Assembly: GCA_027576995.1 (NCBI GenBank)
Contig: JANBQC010000006.1
Span: 1-64,000 of the forward strand
Origin: Dimargaris cristalligena
Lineage: Eukaryota > Kickxellomycota > Dimargaritomycetes > Dimargaritales > Dimargaritaceae
Direction: 5' to 3'
DNA length: 64,000 bases
Shown: piece by piece, positions 22,689-34,413 of the stretch
Layout of the letters: every line of letters begins with the position of its first letter
Numbering within the stretch: position 1 is the stretch's first letter
Translations under genes and position numbers: made by a program
Notes under the pieces: model-generated
The model's input: the letters and a program-made list of their open reading frames with translations, nothing else
What the model was told of the DNA's origin: nothing
Databases searched by the model: none

Positions 22689-23288
22689 CTACTCTAGTTT
22701 TTTAACGTCCAGTTTCGATACCCGCAGCAGCGTGTACTTGTGTTGGTAGACAATCGTCTTCTTGTAATCCTTGCGCTTCTTGAATTTAACGACGGTGATG
22801 GGCGAACTCAGGGTATGTTCCATCACCACGGCCCGGATAGTGTAGTATTCGGGGGACACGTAGGGCTTGCCAACGATGGAAAAATCGCGGGACCCGATTT
22901 CCTTCACGCGGTCCAGCTGGAGTACGTCACCCAAAGCTAGGTCAGCCATACGCTCCGTGACAATCATATCCCCTTCCGTCACGGTAAACAGACGGCCCTT
23001 GATTCGGACGGTGGCGAAGTAGTTGATTTGGTTGCGGAGTCGGTTGACTAGGGCCTTGGTATCGGGGCCAAAGGTCTGGGGAGTGGTAGCGGAGTCACTG
23101 GTGGATACAGTGGAAGTGGGGGTAGGGGTGGCGACCGCTGAGGTGACGGGGGCGCTGGTGGTGGTCAGAACCCGGATTCCACCCCACGAGTGCGAGGCAA
23201 GGCAGGCATTAGGAGTGATTGTGCCGGTCAGACGAGCGGCGGTCGTACCCCGAAGGAGGACGGCACGCGTTGTGAAAGGCGACAGCAT
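22689..23288 (-). CDS. MRPL21: Mitochondrial large ribosomal subunit protein bL21m
   Basis: Structural protein of the mitochondrial large subunit. 199 residues from the ATG at 23288; the reading frame is open further upstream but this ATG starts an Arg/Thr-rich presequence (TTRAVLLRGTTAARLTG). A Thr/Ser-rich linker follows to about residue 85. The L21 domain covers about 100-195, with YFATVRIKGRLFTVTEGD, the GDVLQLDRVKEIGSRDF turn and VKFKKRKDYKKT near the C-terminus. Yeast calls this protein Mrpl49. The upstream gene (ATP1) is divergent and also mitochondrial, but the 1.3-kb spacing makes shared control only a possibility. Confidence 0.93.
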   Translation of the reverse strand: MLSPFTTRAVLLRGTTAARLTGTITPNACLASHSWGGIRVLTTTSAPVTSAVATPTPTSTVSTSDSATTPQTFGPDTKALVNRLRNQINYFATVRIKGRLFTVTEGDMIVTERMADLALGDVLQLDRVKEIGSRDFSIVGKPYVSPEYYTIRAVVMEHTLSSPITVVKFKKRKDYKKTIVYQHKYTLLRVSKLDVKKLE

Positions 23289-24611
23289 TGTAAAAGGTGG
23301 AGGGGGAATATTAAAAGAAAAAATACAATATTCGTCAAAGATAGTGCGGGGTTCGGTCCAATCAAGGTGTGTATAGTCGAGTAGGCAGTTAGTTGAAGGC
23401 ACGCACAGGGAATCTTCGTCGCCTAGTGGGGGGAGATCGCATGAATGGTGCTCTCAGGGCATTTGCTCGCTGGACTGGGCGATATACTTAAATGGTGGTA
23501 AAATTACCGTTGGCCTATATCATCTCTTTTACAGGACCACTCTTCTTTACCTAGTGTATCCGGCGACTTATAGTATCCACCACAGGCTCTGTCTCCTTTT
23601 ATTATCCGAGCCAGTAGTAGTAGGACCACCGCCACAATACCTCTCATTTACATTCACCAAGCCCTCGTCCAAGGGCACGTGATTGAGTACGTAGTCACGG
23701 GGTTTGGATGGCCGGTGTTGTACACCAGGCCTCCCATTTCGCCCCACCTGCACGTGGGGGTTGCTGACGACGCAACTGTTATAGTCCTCTCTCTCTGCCC
23801 CCAGCCCAGCATATACAGCCGGCGGGAGGTTAAGTACCAGTGTACACTACAAGGCGGACTGCCCCAATCGACGGAAGCCACTGAGTGGGACCCCTTCGTT
23901 CCTGCTGGCTTGTTCGTCCAACCTAATTAGTATCTCACCCCACGGTGGTCCGCTGTATGCGCTTATCTACTACTAGTAGTCTGACCCCCTCCCCTCCCAG
24001 CAGCATATATCCAACCAACCACCGATACCCAACCTCCCGCCCACCCCACCCAACGTTTCTTACTCAACGCTAGTGTAGACCACCGTCCGCTGCTCCCCTT
24101 TACTTCTGGACCGTTGCTCTGTTTCGTACCTTTCCTTGTCCTTTCCCTTAGCTTTGTTTTGATTCCTTTAGGTATTTCTTATACCAACTCCCATTTCGCT
24201 TTGATCCATCGTCGGGTAAAGTAAGGCCTCTTCACTACCTTTACCACTATCCTCGAGGAGATACCCCCAACCTCCTTCGCACTATTACCCATCTCACTAT
24301 CCCACTGTTCGCCCTGGCTTGGACTGATCCTAGTCTACCGAACCACCTCTTCCGCTCCCATACAGTAGTGGGGGGGGCACAGCTGCTAGGAATCCCCATA
24401 GCCCTACCTATTGTCACTGATCCACCCGAGATTGGTCCACTTTACCTCTAGGCACTAGAGGCCTTCTCTTGGATTATCCCAACTCAACCCAGCCAACTAA
24501 CCTACCCTGCCATTATCTAAACTTACTTTGTCCACCCTCTCCTGTTCGGATTACTCTCCCTGCCGATCTTGCCTTTTACCCTTGTCTAGCCCTATATTTA
24601 ACGTAGCCACA
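23289..24611. other. Divergent promoter region between bL21m and ATP1
   Basis: Holds both promoters. From about 23960 to 24611 the plus strand is C/T-rich, a leader of over 600 bp before the ATP1 start codon; a 5'UTR intron could hide in it. No coding exon recognised. Confidence 0.5.
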
Positions 24612-26461
24612 ATGCTTAGAAACGCTGCTCGCCTGAGCCTTAAGACTAAGGCCCCCCTGGCCGTAAGTACTATTTTATTTAATTGTGCCCGAGTGCCACA
24701 ACTCTGTTCCCCTATTGGAGTGGCGCCTATCCAAACTTAGCTCCAAACAGTTGGGTGGACCGCTCAACTGGCCAACCCTATCCCTCCTATTCCCTGAAGG
24801 GCTGATATACTAATCGATCCACTTTTGTATCCCTCCAACTCTTGTCACACCCTTTCCAGGTCCGCCCCTCTGTCGCCGCCGTCGGTGCCATGAGCCGTGC
24901 CTTCTCCACCGCTTCCGTGCAGTCCGCTGCCGCCAAGCCCGCTGCCTCCGAGGTGTCCTCCATTCTGGAGGAGCGCATTCTTGGTCTGTCCAACGCCGCC
25001 GACATCCAGGAGACCGGTCGTGTCCTGTCCGTCGGTGACGGTATTGCCCGTGTCTACGGTCTCAAGAACGTCCAGGCCGAAGAGATGGTGGAATTCTCCA
25101 GCGGTGTCCAGGGTATGGCCCTGAACTTGGAAGCCGACAACGTCGGTATTGTCGTGTTCGGTAACGATCGTCTGATCAAGGAAGGCGATACCGTCAAGCG
25201 TACCGGTTCCATTGTGGATGTCCCCACCGGTGCCGGTTTGCTCGGCCGTGTGGTCGATGCCCTCGGTAACCCCATCGATGGCAAAGGTCCTATCCAGGCC
25301 AGCTCCCGCCAGCGTGTCCAGGTCAAGGCCCCCGGTATTATCCCCCGTCAGTCCGTGCACGAGCCAATGCAGACCGGTATCAAGTCCGTCGACTCTATGT
25401 TGCCCATTGGTCGTGGCCAGCGTGAGTTGATTATTGGTGATCGTCAGACCGGTAAGACCTCCGTCGCCCTCGACACCATTCTGAACCAGAAGAAGTGGAA
25501 TGACGGTCAGGACGAGAGCAAGAAGCTGTACTGTGTGTACGTCGCCATTGGCCAGAAGCGTTCCACCGTCGCCCAGTTCGTCAAGACCCTCGAGGAATAC
25601 GACGCCTTGAAGTACACCATTATCGTGGCCGCTACCGCCTCCGATGCCGCCCCTCTGCAGTACATCGCCCCCTACTCCGGCTGTGCCATGGGTGAGTACT
25701 TCCGTGACAACGGCAAGCACGGTCTGATCATCTACGATGATCTGTCCAAGCAGGCCGTGGCCTACCGTCAGATGTCTCTGCTTCTGCGTCGTCCCCCCGG
25801 TCGTGAGGCCTACCCCGGTGATGTGTTCTACCTTCACTCCCGTCTGCTCGAGCGTGCCGCCAAGATGAACAAGGACTTCGGTAGCGGTTCTCTGACCGCC
25901 CTGCCCATCATTGAGACCCAGGGTGGTGATGTGTCCGCCTACATTCCCACCAACGTGATTTCCATTACTGACGGTCAGATTTTCTTGGAAGCTGAGCTGT
26001 TCTTCAAGGGTATCCGTCCCGCCATTAACGTCGGTATCTCCGTGTCCCGTGTGGGTTCCGCTGCCCAGACCAAGGCCATGAAGCAGGTCGCCGGTTCCCT
26101 GAAGCTGTTCCTGGCTCAGTACCGTGAAGTCGCTGCCTTCGCCCAGTTCGGTTCCGACTTGGACGCCTCCACCCAGTTCCTTCTGAACCGTGGTGCCCGT
26201 CTGACTGAGCTGCTCAAGCAGCCTCAGTACTCTCCCATGTCTGTGGAGAACCAGGTCGTGATCATCTTCGCTGGTGTCAACGGTTTCCTCGACAAGATCG
26301 ACGTGAACCGCATCGTCGAGTTCGAAGCTGCCCTGATCCCCCACATGGTCTCCAACCACAAGGACATCCTGGATGCCATCCGCACCGAGGGTAAGGTCTC
26401 TGAGGACCTCGAGAAGAAGCTCCGCCAGGTCCTGAACGACTTCGTCAAGACCTTCGTGTAA
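24612..26461 (+). CDS. ATP1: ATP synthase subunit alpha, mitochondrial
   Basis: Non-catalytic nucleotide-binding subunit of the F1 sector of ATP synthase. Exon 1 (24612-24662) encodes the start of the presequence ([17 protein letters not shown]). A 197-bp intron with GTAAGT donor and CCAG acceptor follows. Exon 2 (24860-26461) continues with [17 protein letters not shown] and the mature protein. Total 550 residues, the family norm. Walker [10 protein letters not shown], the [14 protein letters not shown] segment, ALPIIETQ and the alpha signature [17 protein letters not shown] are present. Codon use differs from its neighbours: Arg is nearly always CGT and Gly GGT, with almost no rare codons, as expected of a very highly expressed gene. 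Confidence 0.98.
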
Positions 26462-27682
26462 AGGTATAGGGTGACTCTTATCTCTCCACCCTTTTACATA
26501 GTGTTCCCCCACTGAACAAACACCTGGGGATGCCGTTGGTGTGCGCGCGTGGTGTAATTCCACCCACGGCTGCTGTGCCAGCCACTATTTTTCCTATTTT
26601 CTAGAATAAAACCAACGGTTAGTTGTGCGTCTCACTCTCTCTATCTATCCATCTCTCTCACTCCCTTCCTTTGTGCGTCAAAGCAATAAATGCGACCCAG
26701 TGCTTCTGGAATTTATTTATTTATATACGCTTTGGTTTTCAATTAGCTTGGTACAAGGGGTCTGGTTAGATCCTTTGATTGGTGTCTATGATGTAATTCT
26801 TATATATATATGGTAAGAGGGACAGGGAGATAGGCTCGGATCAATTTCAAACAACAAACAATGCTGGCTTGTTTAATTATATCGTCTTTGGCAACAGTAG
26901 CCCTTGGGGCAATGGCTTCTAGATGGCCCTGGTTTGTAATGTGTAGCGTCAATTGATTGCCTTGCTTCAGAGTCCCTCCTCAGTGCATTGTGGTGCAAAT
27001 GAAAAAAAAATTGGGGTGAATGGGGGGGAGGGGTAGAAGTCTCTCTATTCGTATTCCAGACATCTTAGCCGGGGCGTTGTGGTATAAAACGATTGGAGTG
27101 ATTGGAGCACACTCAATTTGGGTTGAATCTTATTGGAGCAACTTCCCAATGTCACGAGGCAGGTTTTATAGCATTTCCCATGTAATATATATTACTCCCC
27201 TTTCCCATTGAACCTGTATGAGACTGGTTGTGTCGTTTGAGCAATAGCTCGGCACTGAATAGTATACTGCCTTGATATTCCTGCCGATTGAATCTGGGGT
27301 ATGGTATATTTATATAGTGCAATTGATTGAAATGATTCAGAAATCTCACAACAAAGCCTAAGCTAAAGGCCGAAATCAAACGTGGATTTCAAACACTCAA
27401 AGTAACAGTGGTGTATTTAAAGTCAGTAACATTATCTACCAGGTGTTCCTTTACAAAAAATACGGGATAATGAGGGTGACTAAGATTAGGTATTAGGGAC
27501 GAGTGCACCGGGGAGTGCTTTAGCGAAGAGCCGAGCTCTCCTCACGACGGACCCGGATGCCAAAAAAATAAAAACTATCAATATGAATTAGGAGGAAACA
27601 AATCACTTCCCCATCTACGCTCTGCTGAAAACTAATGAAAAAAAGAGAGAGATAGGGAGAGACAGAGGGTTGCAGAGCCCAA
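26462..27682. other. Convergent 3' intergenic region
   Basis: Lies between the ATP1 stop and the stop of the GH16 gene. The ATP1 side has AATAAA-like motifs at 26606 and 26684. No gene, RNA or repeat found, only AT-rich sequence with an A9 run near 27002. Confidence 0.5.
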
Positions 27683-28936
27683 TTAATGAGCAAAGGCGAG
27701 CAGGGCCGACAGCATGGTAGTGGTCATGGCAGAGAGAAGCAAGCCATGGGACGAAAGAGCGCCAATGTGAGAAGCGGCACTAGTGTCCTGCCCCGATCCC
27801 ACCAGAGGGACCGTATTGCCGCTGCTAGAGCTGGACGAAGAGGACGACGAAGTGGAGGAGCCACCGTTAATGTTACTGCTACGGCTACTACTGCTAGAGC
27901 TAGTGCTGGTACCACTGCTACTGCTACTACTACTACTACTACTATCGCCATCGGTGCTGGTGCTGCTGCTACTGCTCTTGGCCCCGGTCATGGCAGCCAT
28001 GTCATCCCAAGGCCAGGCCTCCCCGGACTGATTACCCTTGAAGTAACACTTGATATCCACATCGTCGACGTACATGGTGTAGCGGTCAGTGTTGGCCCAA
28101 TCGGTCGGCGTACCGGCCCACTGTTCGGTCCAATGCTCGCCGTCGTTTCCGCCGTCCCAAATGGACAGTTGCACCCGGGCCGGACGGGCGGGGAAATGGA
28201 ATTGGTTATCGGCCGTATTCCAGGTATCTTTCTTGTTGAGGCGCCGCACGGTTTGGCCGTCGACCCGCCATTCGATAAACGCGGGGTCCCACTCGATGGT
28301 GTAATGGTGGTAGGTGTTAACCGAATCCCCACCGGGTACGTCGTACTCGATCATGTTTTCCCAGTTGAGAACCCCGTTGTAATAATAGTTGGTCTGGACT
28401 TTGCCGGGGGTTAAACCGACCCATTCGAAATCGATTTCGTCGCCCTGTTCGTTTTTGATGATAAGCGCCGATACGGCCCCCAGTCCCGTGGACGCGGACT
28501 TGACGCGCGCCGACAGGGTACCGTAGTCCAGGTACCGTGAGGAGGAAACCCGGGCCCCAAACCCTTTGGAATCCGCCGGGTCGTTCTTGGTCATGTACAG
28601 CTGCAGTTCCCCGTTGCTGATTTCGGATTTGCTAGGGGTGAAGTCGTTGACCCACATGTACCGGTTGGGATTGCCCGTGAAGTCAGCCGCTTCCACGAGG
28701 GACTGGCCCGAGAAATTATCGCTTTGGTCGACGCAGACGGGCTCGGGCTGGCAGCTGCCGGATTCGTAACTATTGCCCGGTTCGCATTGGAGACCGCAGG
28801 CGGTGGCCTCGTTGGAGCACCAGCCCTGGTTACAGCAGGGGACTTCCTTGGGGCAGTTTTTGCCCAGTTTGGCGCAGATGGCCGAGGTGTAGGTAAGCAG
28901 GGGGCTCAGGGCCAGAAACAGTAAGGGTAGCTGCAT
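27683..28936 (-). CDS. GPI-anchored chitin transglycosylase, CBM18 plus GH16 (Crh1/Utr2-like)
   Basis: Cell-wall enzyme expected to cross-link chitin to beta-1,6/1,3-glucan. 417 residues, no intron. Signal peptide about 1-19. Residues 21-62 form a cysteine-rich chitin-binding (CBM18) module with NCPKEVPCCNQGWC, as in Utr2. The GH16 domain runs from about 70 to 310 and contains the catalytic DEIDFEW (nucleophile Glu167, acid/base Glu171), IEWDPAFIEWRVDG and a WAGTP-containing C-terminal strand. Residues about 325-385 are an almost pure Ser/Thr linker encoded by AGT/AGC triplet runs. The final 30 residues, hydrophobic after a small-residue stretch, fit a GPI-attachment signal. All parts of a functional Crh protein are present. 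Confidence 0.93.
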   Translation of the reverse strand: MQLPLLFLALSPLLTYTSAICAKLGKNCPKEVPCCNQGWCSNEATACGLQCEPGNSYESGSCQPEPVCVDQSDNFSGQSLVEAADFTGNPNRYMWVNDFTPSKSEISNGELQLYMTKNDPADSKGFGARVSSSRYLDYGTLSARVKSASTGLGAVSALIIKNEQGDEIDFEWVGLTPGKVQTNYYYNGVLNWENMIEYDVPGGDSVNTYHHYTIEWDPAFIEWRVDGQTVRRLNKKDTWNTADNQFHFPARPARVQLSIWDGGNDGEHWTEQWAGTPTDWANTDRYTMYVDDVDIKCYFKGNQSGEAWPWDDMAAMTGAKSSSSSTSTDGDSSSSSSSSSSGTSTSSSSSSRSSNINGGSSTSSSSSSSSSSGNTVPLVGSGQDTSAASHIGALSSHGLLLSAMTTTMLSALLAFAH

Positions 28937-29754
28937 GATGAACCCGTCGATAGGAAAGGGGTGTGGGATGTGAGAAGGAGAGAGGAGGGGGGGTGTATAT
29001 TACGCAAATAGTAATATAGTGTACAGTCCAAGGTAAATAATGTAGTATCGATGTGAAAACTGGTCGTAATCGGATCGGTATGGAAATGGTGTTATATATA
29101 GGGAGGAAAGAAACGGTCAGGGTATTGAAGTCACCGATGGGATATTACAGAGCGACAGAAAAGTTGCACCACGACGTGTTTCTCTACTGTGTGTGTAATG
29201 CCTAAACGGTTTACTGGAAGTAACGGATAAATTAGATCGGTGGTGGTTATAAGTAGGTAAACATATAGGTAAAGGTCAATTAAATATGAATATAAATATA
29301 TACAAATGTATAGCAAAGCGACTCAATGGCCTTGCTGAGCGAACCGCCGGTGGTCTTCGACTCGGCGGGTTCGGAATTTAACGTGGAAATGTGTGATTAG
29401 GTGTAGGGAGACTAGTAGTATGGATATGTGGGGCCAGCGCCGGATTATATACAGGGTATCTCCAGAGGAATAGGAGGCTGCCTTGTGCTAATTTATACAG
29501 AGGTGTTCTGCGTGGTCCTTACCTTTTTGAAGGGAAATCTAAATTTATACTCGATGTAGTGCCGTACGCGGAATGAGTTACGCCAAGCAAAACCGGATAC
29601 CTTTAGACGGGGGGGGTAAAATAAAACAAGAATTCTGGAAAACTGCAGGGGAAAGGGCAGTGGTAGTAATCCGGATAAATTCCCGTGCAACGCTGTGGCG
29701 GAAGAATGGGGCGTAGTGCAGACGAATAAAAGCAAGGCCCAAGCGGGTCTATAA

Positions 29755-29773
29755 TAATATATATATATATATA
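29755..29773. repeat. (AT)n tract left of the gap
   Basis: Alternating AT dinucleotides running directly into the N block. Confidence 0.95.
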
Positions 29774-29783
29774 NNNNNNNNNN
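29774..29783. other. Assembly gap (10 N)
   Basis: Ten N flanked by (AT)n tracts. The uniform length suggests a scaffolding placeholder rather than measured missing sequence, so true distance across it is unknown. Confidence 0.97.
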
Positions 29784-29834
29784 CCGCCGGCCTCCACACG
29801 AAGAAAAGCCCGCCCCCCCCGCGTCTCTAAAAAT

Positions 29835-29861
29835 AAATATATATATATATATATATATATA
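29835..29861. repeat. (AT)n tract right of the gap
   Basis: About twelve AT dinucleotides, 50 bp beyond the N block. Together with the left tract it probably explains the assembly break. Confidence 0.95.
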
Positions 29862-32433
29862 AACCTTGGCCAGAGCAGTAGAGCGGGCAGTTTGGCCAGC
29901 GGAATGGACGGAGAGAGGCGCAGAGCACTGCAGGCAAACTAAGTGGTACACAGAACTATCGGATCGAAAATACTGCGTTAATAGAGGGGCAATTATGGTC
30001 TAAGTAGACCGGGGGGCGAGAATATCAGGGTAACGAAAGGAATCCAAGTGAATAGGCGCGGGCTGCCGGTGAGGGTTAAGTTATACCCATTTATATATAT
30101 ATTTATATAGGCAATGTAGCTCGTAGACCAGGAATGCATGTGTGGAGGGGGAAAAAGACACGGGGGACCACCAGATGTGCTGACCGCTTGGATGGAGTGT
30201 GTGCCATTTGTCCATTACCCTGCTACGCACACCCTACCCTATACTACACCCCACCAGCGGCTATCTTTATTCAATTATCGCCTTCTACCCGCGCGATCCA
30301 GCGAATGTGGTGGTCAGGGGTGAACTGGGCCAACATGCTATTCGTGCTTGGGGGGATCTCGCATGGTATACTGATTGGTTCTTTTGCAATCCAACAGAAG
30401 CCGTATGACTCCCCATCAACAAGCCGCCAATGCCAACAATGGCCTCCTCGTCCTTTACCCGACGACTTCCAGTTGTGCACAACGCAGCCAATTAGCTTCC
30501 GGTCCTAAAATAAGGGGAGCCGCCGCTCCTCCGTCAACCATCACGGCCCGGGATTCGAGGAACAATTAGAACCAATCGCAAAGATATTATATTCTGACCA
30601 AACGATGGTGGCCAATGGCTCTGTGGAGAGTGCGCCGGAGGAAGAGAGAAGAGGACATTCTATAGATAGATGGGGGAAACGGATCCACTATTGTGTGGTG
30701 CTTTTAATAATAGACCCGGACAGTTTGGTGGGAGATGATTTTTGTCTTGGGGGGAAAGGCGTAGTGTGCGGTTGAAGCAACCATTGGCGAGTTGAAGGAG
30801 ATAGGCGGGGGCAATGGGAGAGAGTGAGAGAGATGCTGGAAAAGACAGTAAAGGGGGTACGGTAAAGGGGTGATGGGCCGCACTAATTAAGCCCTCCATC
30901 TCGAATTCTATTAATCTGCCTCGTGCATAGAGCACCCTGGCGTCAGACCCGGCGGTTCATCTTACTATATTGCCCACGCACACAAGGGCTCGAGGGTCCC
31001 GAGTGCGAGTCTCTTGCCAAAATGCAATTCAAGATGCTGATGATTATTTCATTCCATCACCTTAATTAACTTGGGCATAAATGGCTGCTGCAGTCGACGG
31101 ATACTCTGTCGTCATACGGCTGCTTGGCCAACATTCCGTTGATAGTCGGCCCAGGGTGCAGTTCATTTGTTAATAAAGGGGAACAGGTAAAAGAGTACAG
31201 GAGGAAGACAGGGTTTGCACCAGAGAACTGTCAGTCAGGGAGGTTGGGGTAATATAATCCGACTGTTCAGCCTACTCAATGACTGCCCCTGAAAACAATG
31301 GGGGGGGGGAGTGTGGTCCACCAAACCCAATTTATAATGATAAACAGTCACTAACTGAATAACCTTCGGGGGCTAGCAGGGACGAGGACCAGCTTCGATG
31401 GTTAACAAAGAAATGGGGGGGGATGGCCTCCCCTTATTGGAACACCAGTAACGGGATGAATTATGACCATTCATCCGCCAGCCTCGAGTTTCTGAAACAG
31501 TTGGTTCGATCCTAGTTTGGAGTATATTATAGTTAAGGTACCTGGAAAGTGCCAGCCAGACAGACTTAGTCCATATACCAGTTCCATAATCCGACCTTGA
31601 CGGCTAATTATAAAGATTGACTTGGCCTCAGTTGCCCTAAAAGATCAGGCCTATAGGTTGCCGCCCATTCGGGTAAATATAGCGAGTGTTGTAATTTCCC
31701 AAAATGCAAATATTCGTCTCATTTATTCAGCCCCGATTAGGTCATACTGCCTTTAACGCCAATTTCTCATTTCGAAGCAACTCGATTTATGACACATTGT
31801 GTTCGACTTGCTTTATTTGACCCCATCAATCACTGCATTTTTATTACTACCTTATATGAATGTTCTTTGCGACACCCATATCATTTAACGATGACCAAGG
31901 GGAGTAATATACAAGCTATAGTGTTCAATGAAAAGCCGGGATTTCTGTGTGGCGGGCTCAGATGGTCCAAACGCCAACAAGGGGCCATTTTATTGCTCAG
32001 CTAAATATAGATCATTGAATGAGCAGGATGACCTCTCCACCTGGTGGTGATCATGGATTCTCCCCACCCCTTTAACACATAATACTATCCCCACCCGTAA
32101 AATAAATTACCTCACATAGCCTACTCTAGCCCATGACCGGATTGTTATTGGCAAAATAATTCCCATCATTTAGGAGCGCCACGCCCTTTTCTATCCACCA
32201 CCGGCACAAATAATAATTAACCAACTTGGTATTTTTGACATCACTATGATTCACCGGCTGCATACTGCAGTCCCCTATTGTTCACTGCACCAGTCTCTTT
32301 CCATTTTGCATCCAGTAAGGAATGGTTAGATGAGGAGTATCAAGTTACGAAATTAAACGTATATATGAAAGATGCAGCATATAAATAAAAATGTCTGGAA
32401 GTGGCGATTCGGGCCACGTGGCCCCAGGTATGT

Positions 32434-34413
32434 CTAAAGGCTCCGGACTTGCTCCACACGGCCCAGATTCAAATAGGTCCAAAAACCACATTCCCGCCGA
32501 GGCAGATTGGGTTTGCCTTTGGCCTTCGCGGTGGCCGAACCACCGTCCGTTCGCCCGGCAGCCGCTTTACTGTCAGGCTCCGAGTCACTTACGGAGCCTT
32601 CGTCATCGGTCAGATTATCCAATGTATAATTGAACGAGACATGCAAGGGGATAATAAGGTTGGGGACGGGCTGGAGTGGGGTAACTTCCAGCACAATGGC
32701 AGTTTCATTGGCTTTGCGGTCATAAATACCCGTAGTCAGTAACCGTTTTTGGCGCTGGCGTTTGCGACGGTAGTCAGCCAGCGGGAATCGTGTTCCCGTT
32801 GGGGGCGGAAGAAAGTCGGGCCCGTCGCCGTAGTCCACGGCAGCTTCGGGGAACTTGGAGGCGCCACTGGCCTGCTGGGCCGATTGGAATTCCGGATCGT
32901 CGTCGTAATCGACGTCATCATCCCCGTCCAACCCGTCGATGGAGTCTTGGTCCGACCCACCGTCATCACCGCCGTCCTGGTTTTGATCGTACTCCCAAAT
33001 ATCGTTATAGGCACTCACGTCGAAGCTGGGCGCCAGGATGGTAACTTGGGCCAGGCGGTTAGGGTAGTCGTCGGGAATGGCCAACTGGATGCGGGTTTCA
33101 TGGTACTGGGGGTTCACAAAGCGAATGGCGCATCGGTGACGCCGTTGGGGAGTGTATAGAATGGGGTTACGCACAATGGTGATGGTGGGCACGAAATTCA
33201 TGGCGATGAATTTGATTTTAAAGCGGGTTACCTGGGCCTTTTGCTCCGGTTTAATGAGAATGTGGCGACAGCCCCGGCAACGCTTAGACCGTTTCGACCG
33301 TAGAGCTACCCGCTGCGGGGCATGTTGCCGGATCAGGTAGTTGCCGGCCTGGCTCTGACGGACCCGTTGGGCGACGGTGGCAATATCGTCGACTGTCCGA
33401 AGATTCATGAGTTCGTTGACCATATCGTCGTCCTCCGGGGAGTGGTGGAGGGCCTCGTATGTAGGGGGACCGGACGAAGCATCCGTACCCGGCTGGTTGA
33501 GGGCGGTGAGGCCACGCGTCGAAGAGGAATACAAACCTGACGACGATCGAGGATCGGACCCGGAGCCGAAGCGGAGGGAGGCCAGCAGAGCGGCCGACGA
33601 CGAACCCGAGCCCGAGGCCATGGGATGCGGGGAGCCATGGGCCAGACCCATTCCTAATCCGCCTGAGTGGTGGGAGCCCGCCCCGGGTCGGTGCGAAGAT
33701 CCACCGGCCTGGTGGGTGCGCAGCATGGATTCGAGGTGAGACTTGAGGTGGTCAAACTCCCGGAGGGGAGCTTGGAACTGGTCCAGTTTTTGCATCTGGC
33801 CGGCTAGCCCAGTCTGTTTTTCAAAGGCCATCCCGATATCGCGGGAACTCCAGCGACAGAGCGTGCATTGTAGGTAGTACGGCTGGACCGGGGGGGAGTT
33901 TGCCCCACCACCACTGCCTCCTCCTACACTTCCTTCGCGGGGGGAGGAGGCGGTCGAGGACATAAAAGGCGGTGCGGTCAACTGGTCCGTATCTTCCACG
34001 ACCAGTAAGTTATGGAAGCACCGGGGGCACTCGAAGCAGTTTCGAGCACAGCGGTTCTTTTCGGCCTTGACGCTCGCACTAGGAACCTCAAATAGACAGC
34101 TGGGGCAGTAGTAGCTGGCGATTTCCTCAAAGACACAGCCGCCACAGCGGAGTTGGAGGCAATCCTCGCAGAAGTACAGGTCGCAGAGCGGGTGGGTGTG
34201 ATGCAGTAGGTCGTCGGACAAGGGATCGTAGGGAAGGCCATCTTCCTCGAGTGGTTCGTCGTCCACCGGGGCACCCTCGGTGAGCGCATCGGCCGGGGTT
34301 TCCGGCGAGGCTGCGCTAGCGCCATTCGCCGGGTCGGCTTTAGGCTCCAACTGTAGCGGGTAGCATGGGCAATGGTACTGGACAAAAGGAGGGAGAGGTT
34401 CGGTAGCGGCCAT
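32434..34413 (-). CDS. DCTN4: Dynactin subunit 4 (p62)
   Basis: Pointed-end subunit of dynactin, the dynein activator. 659 residues from the ATG at 34413 (gccATGG context). An in-frame ATG at 34500 would add 29 residues, but CACAG directly precedes the chosen start and suggests a 5' leader intron. The zinc-binding N-terminal part has paired CxxC-type clusters: YFCEDCLQLRCGGC, YYCPSCLFEVP, NCFECPRCFHNLLV and LQCTLCRWSSRDIGM. A KLRSKRSKRCRGC-like cluster (RSKRSKRCRGCRHILIKPE) and FKIKFIAMNFVPTITI mark the C-terminal domain. Human p62 is about 460 residues; the excess is a Ser/Gly/His-rich insertion (about 240-330) and acidic insertions near the C-terminus. Budding yeast has no clear p62, so the gene indicates retention of full dynactin. 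Confidence 0.93.
   Translation of the reverse strand: MAATEPLPPFVQYHCPCYPLQLEPKADPANGASAASPETPADALTEGAPVDDEPLEEDGLPYDPLSDDLLHHTHPLCDLYFCEDCLQLRCGGCVFEEIASYYCPSCLFEVPSASVKAEKNRCARNCFECPRCFHNLLVVEDTDQLTAPPFMSSTASSPREGSVGGGSGGGANSPPVQPYYLQCTLCRWSSRDIGMAFEKQTGLAGQMQKLDQFQAPLREFDHLKSHLESMLRTHQAGGSSHRPGAGSHHSGGLGMGLAHGSPHPMASGSGSSSAALLASLRFGSGSDPRSSSGLYSSSTRGLTALNQPGTDASSGPPTYEALHHSPEDDDMVNELMNLRTVDDIATVAQRVRQSQAGNYLIRQHAPQRVALRSKRSKRCRGCRHILIKPEQKAQVTRFKIKFIAMNFVPTITIVRNPILYTPQRRHRCAIRFVNPQYHETRIQLAIPDDYPNRLAQVTILAPSFDVSAYNDIWEYDQNQDGGDDGGSDQDSIDGLDGDDDVDYDDDPEFQSAQQASGASKFPEAAVDYGDGPDFLPPPTGTRFPLADYRRKRQRQKRLLTTGIYDRKANETAIVLEVTPLQPVPNLIIPLHVSFNYTLDNLTDDEGSVSDSEPDSKAAAGRTDGGSATAKAKGKPNLPRRECGFWTYLNLGRVEQVRSL

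Larger units (their letters stand above)
28937..32433. other. Long noncoding, low-complexity region containing an assembly gap
   Basis: 3.5 kb without a recognisable gene on either strand. 28937-29500 is the 5' flank of the GH16 gene. AT dinucleotide tracts border a run of N at 29774-29783. The rest is mixed-composition sequence with short open frames that lack coding character, G-runs near 31301 and 31416, and the 3' flank of DCTN4 at the right. No tRNA was found. Confidence 0.5.

Noticed and set aside
24845..26563. 572-codon open frame antisense to ATP1
   Set aside because: It lies opposite a highly biased gene whose codon choice removes antisense stops; the translation is Gly/His/Val-rich with no domain pattern. 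Best explained as a codon-bias shadow.
29493..29951. 152-codon frame crossing the N gap
   Set aside because: Driven by AT dinucleotides (YIYIYI) and unknown bases; not coding.
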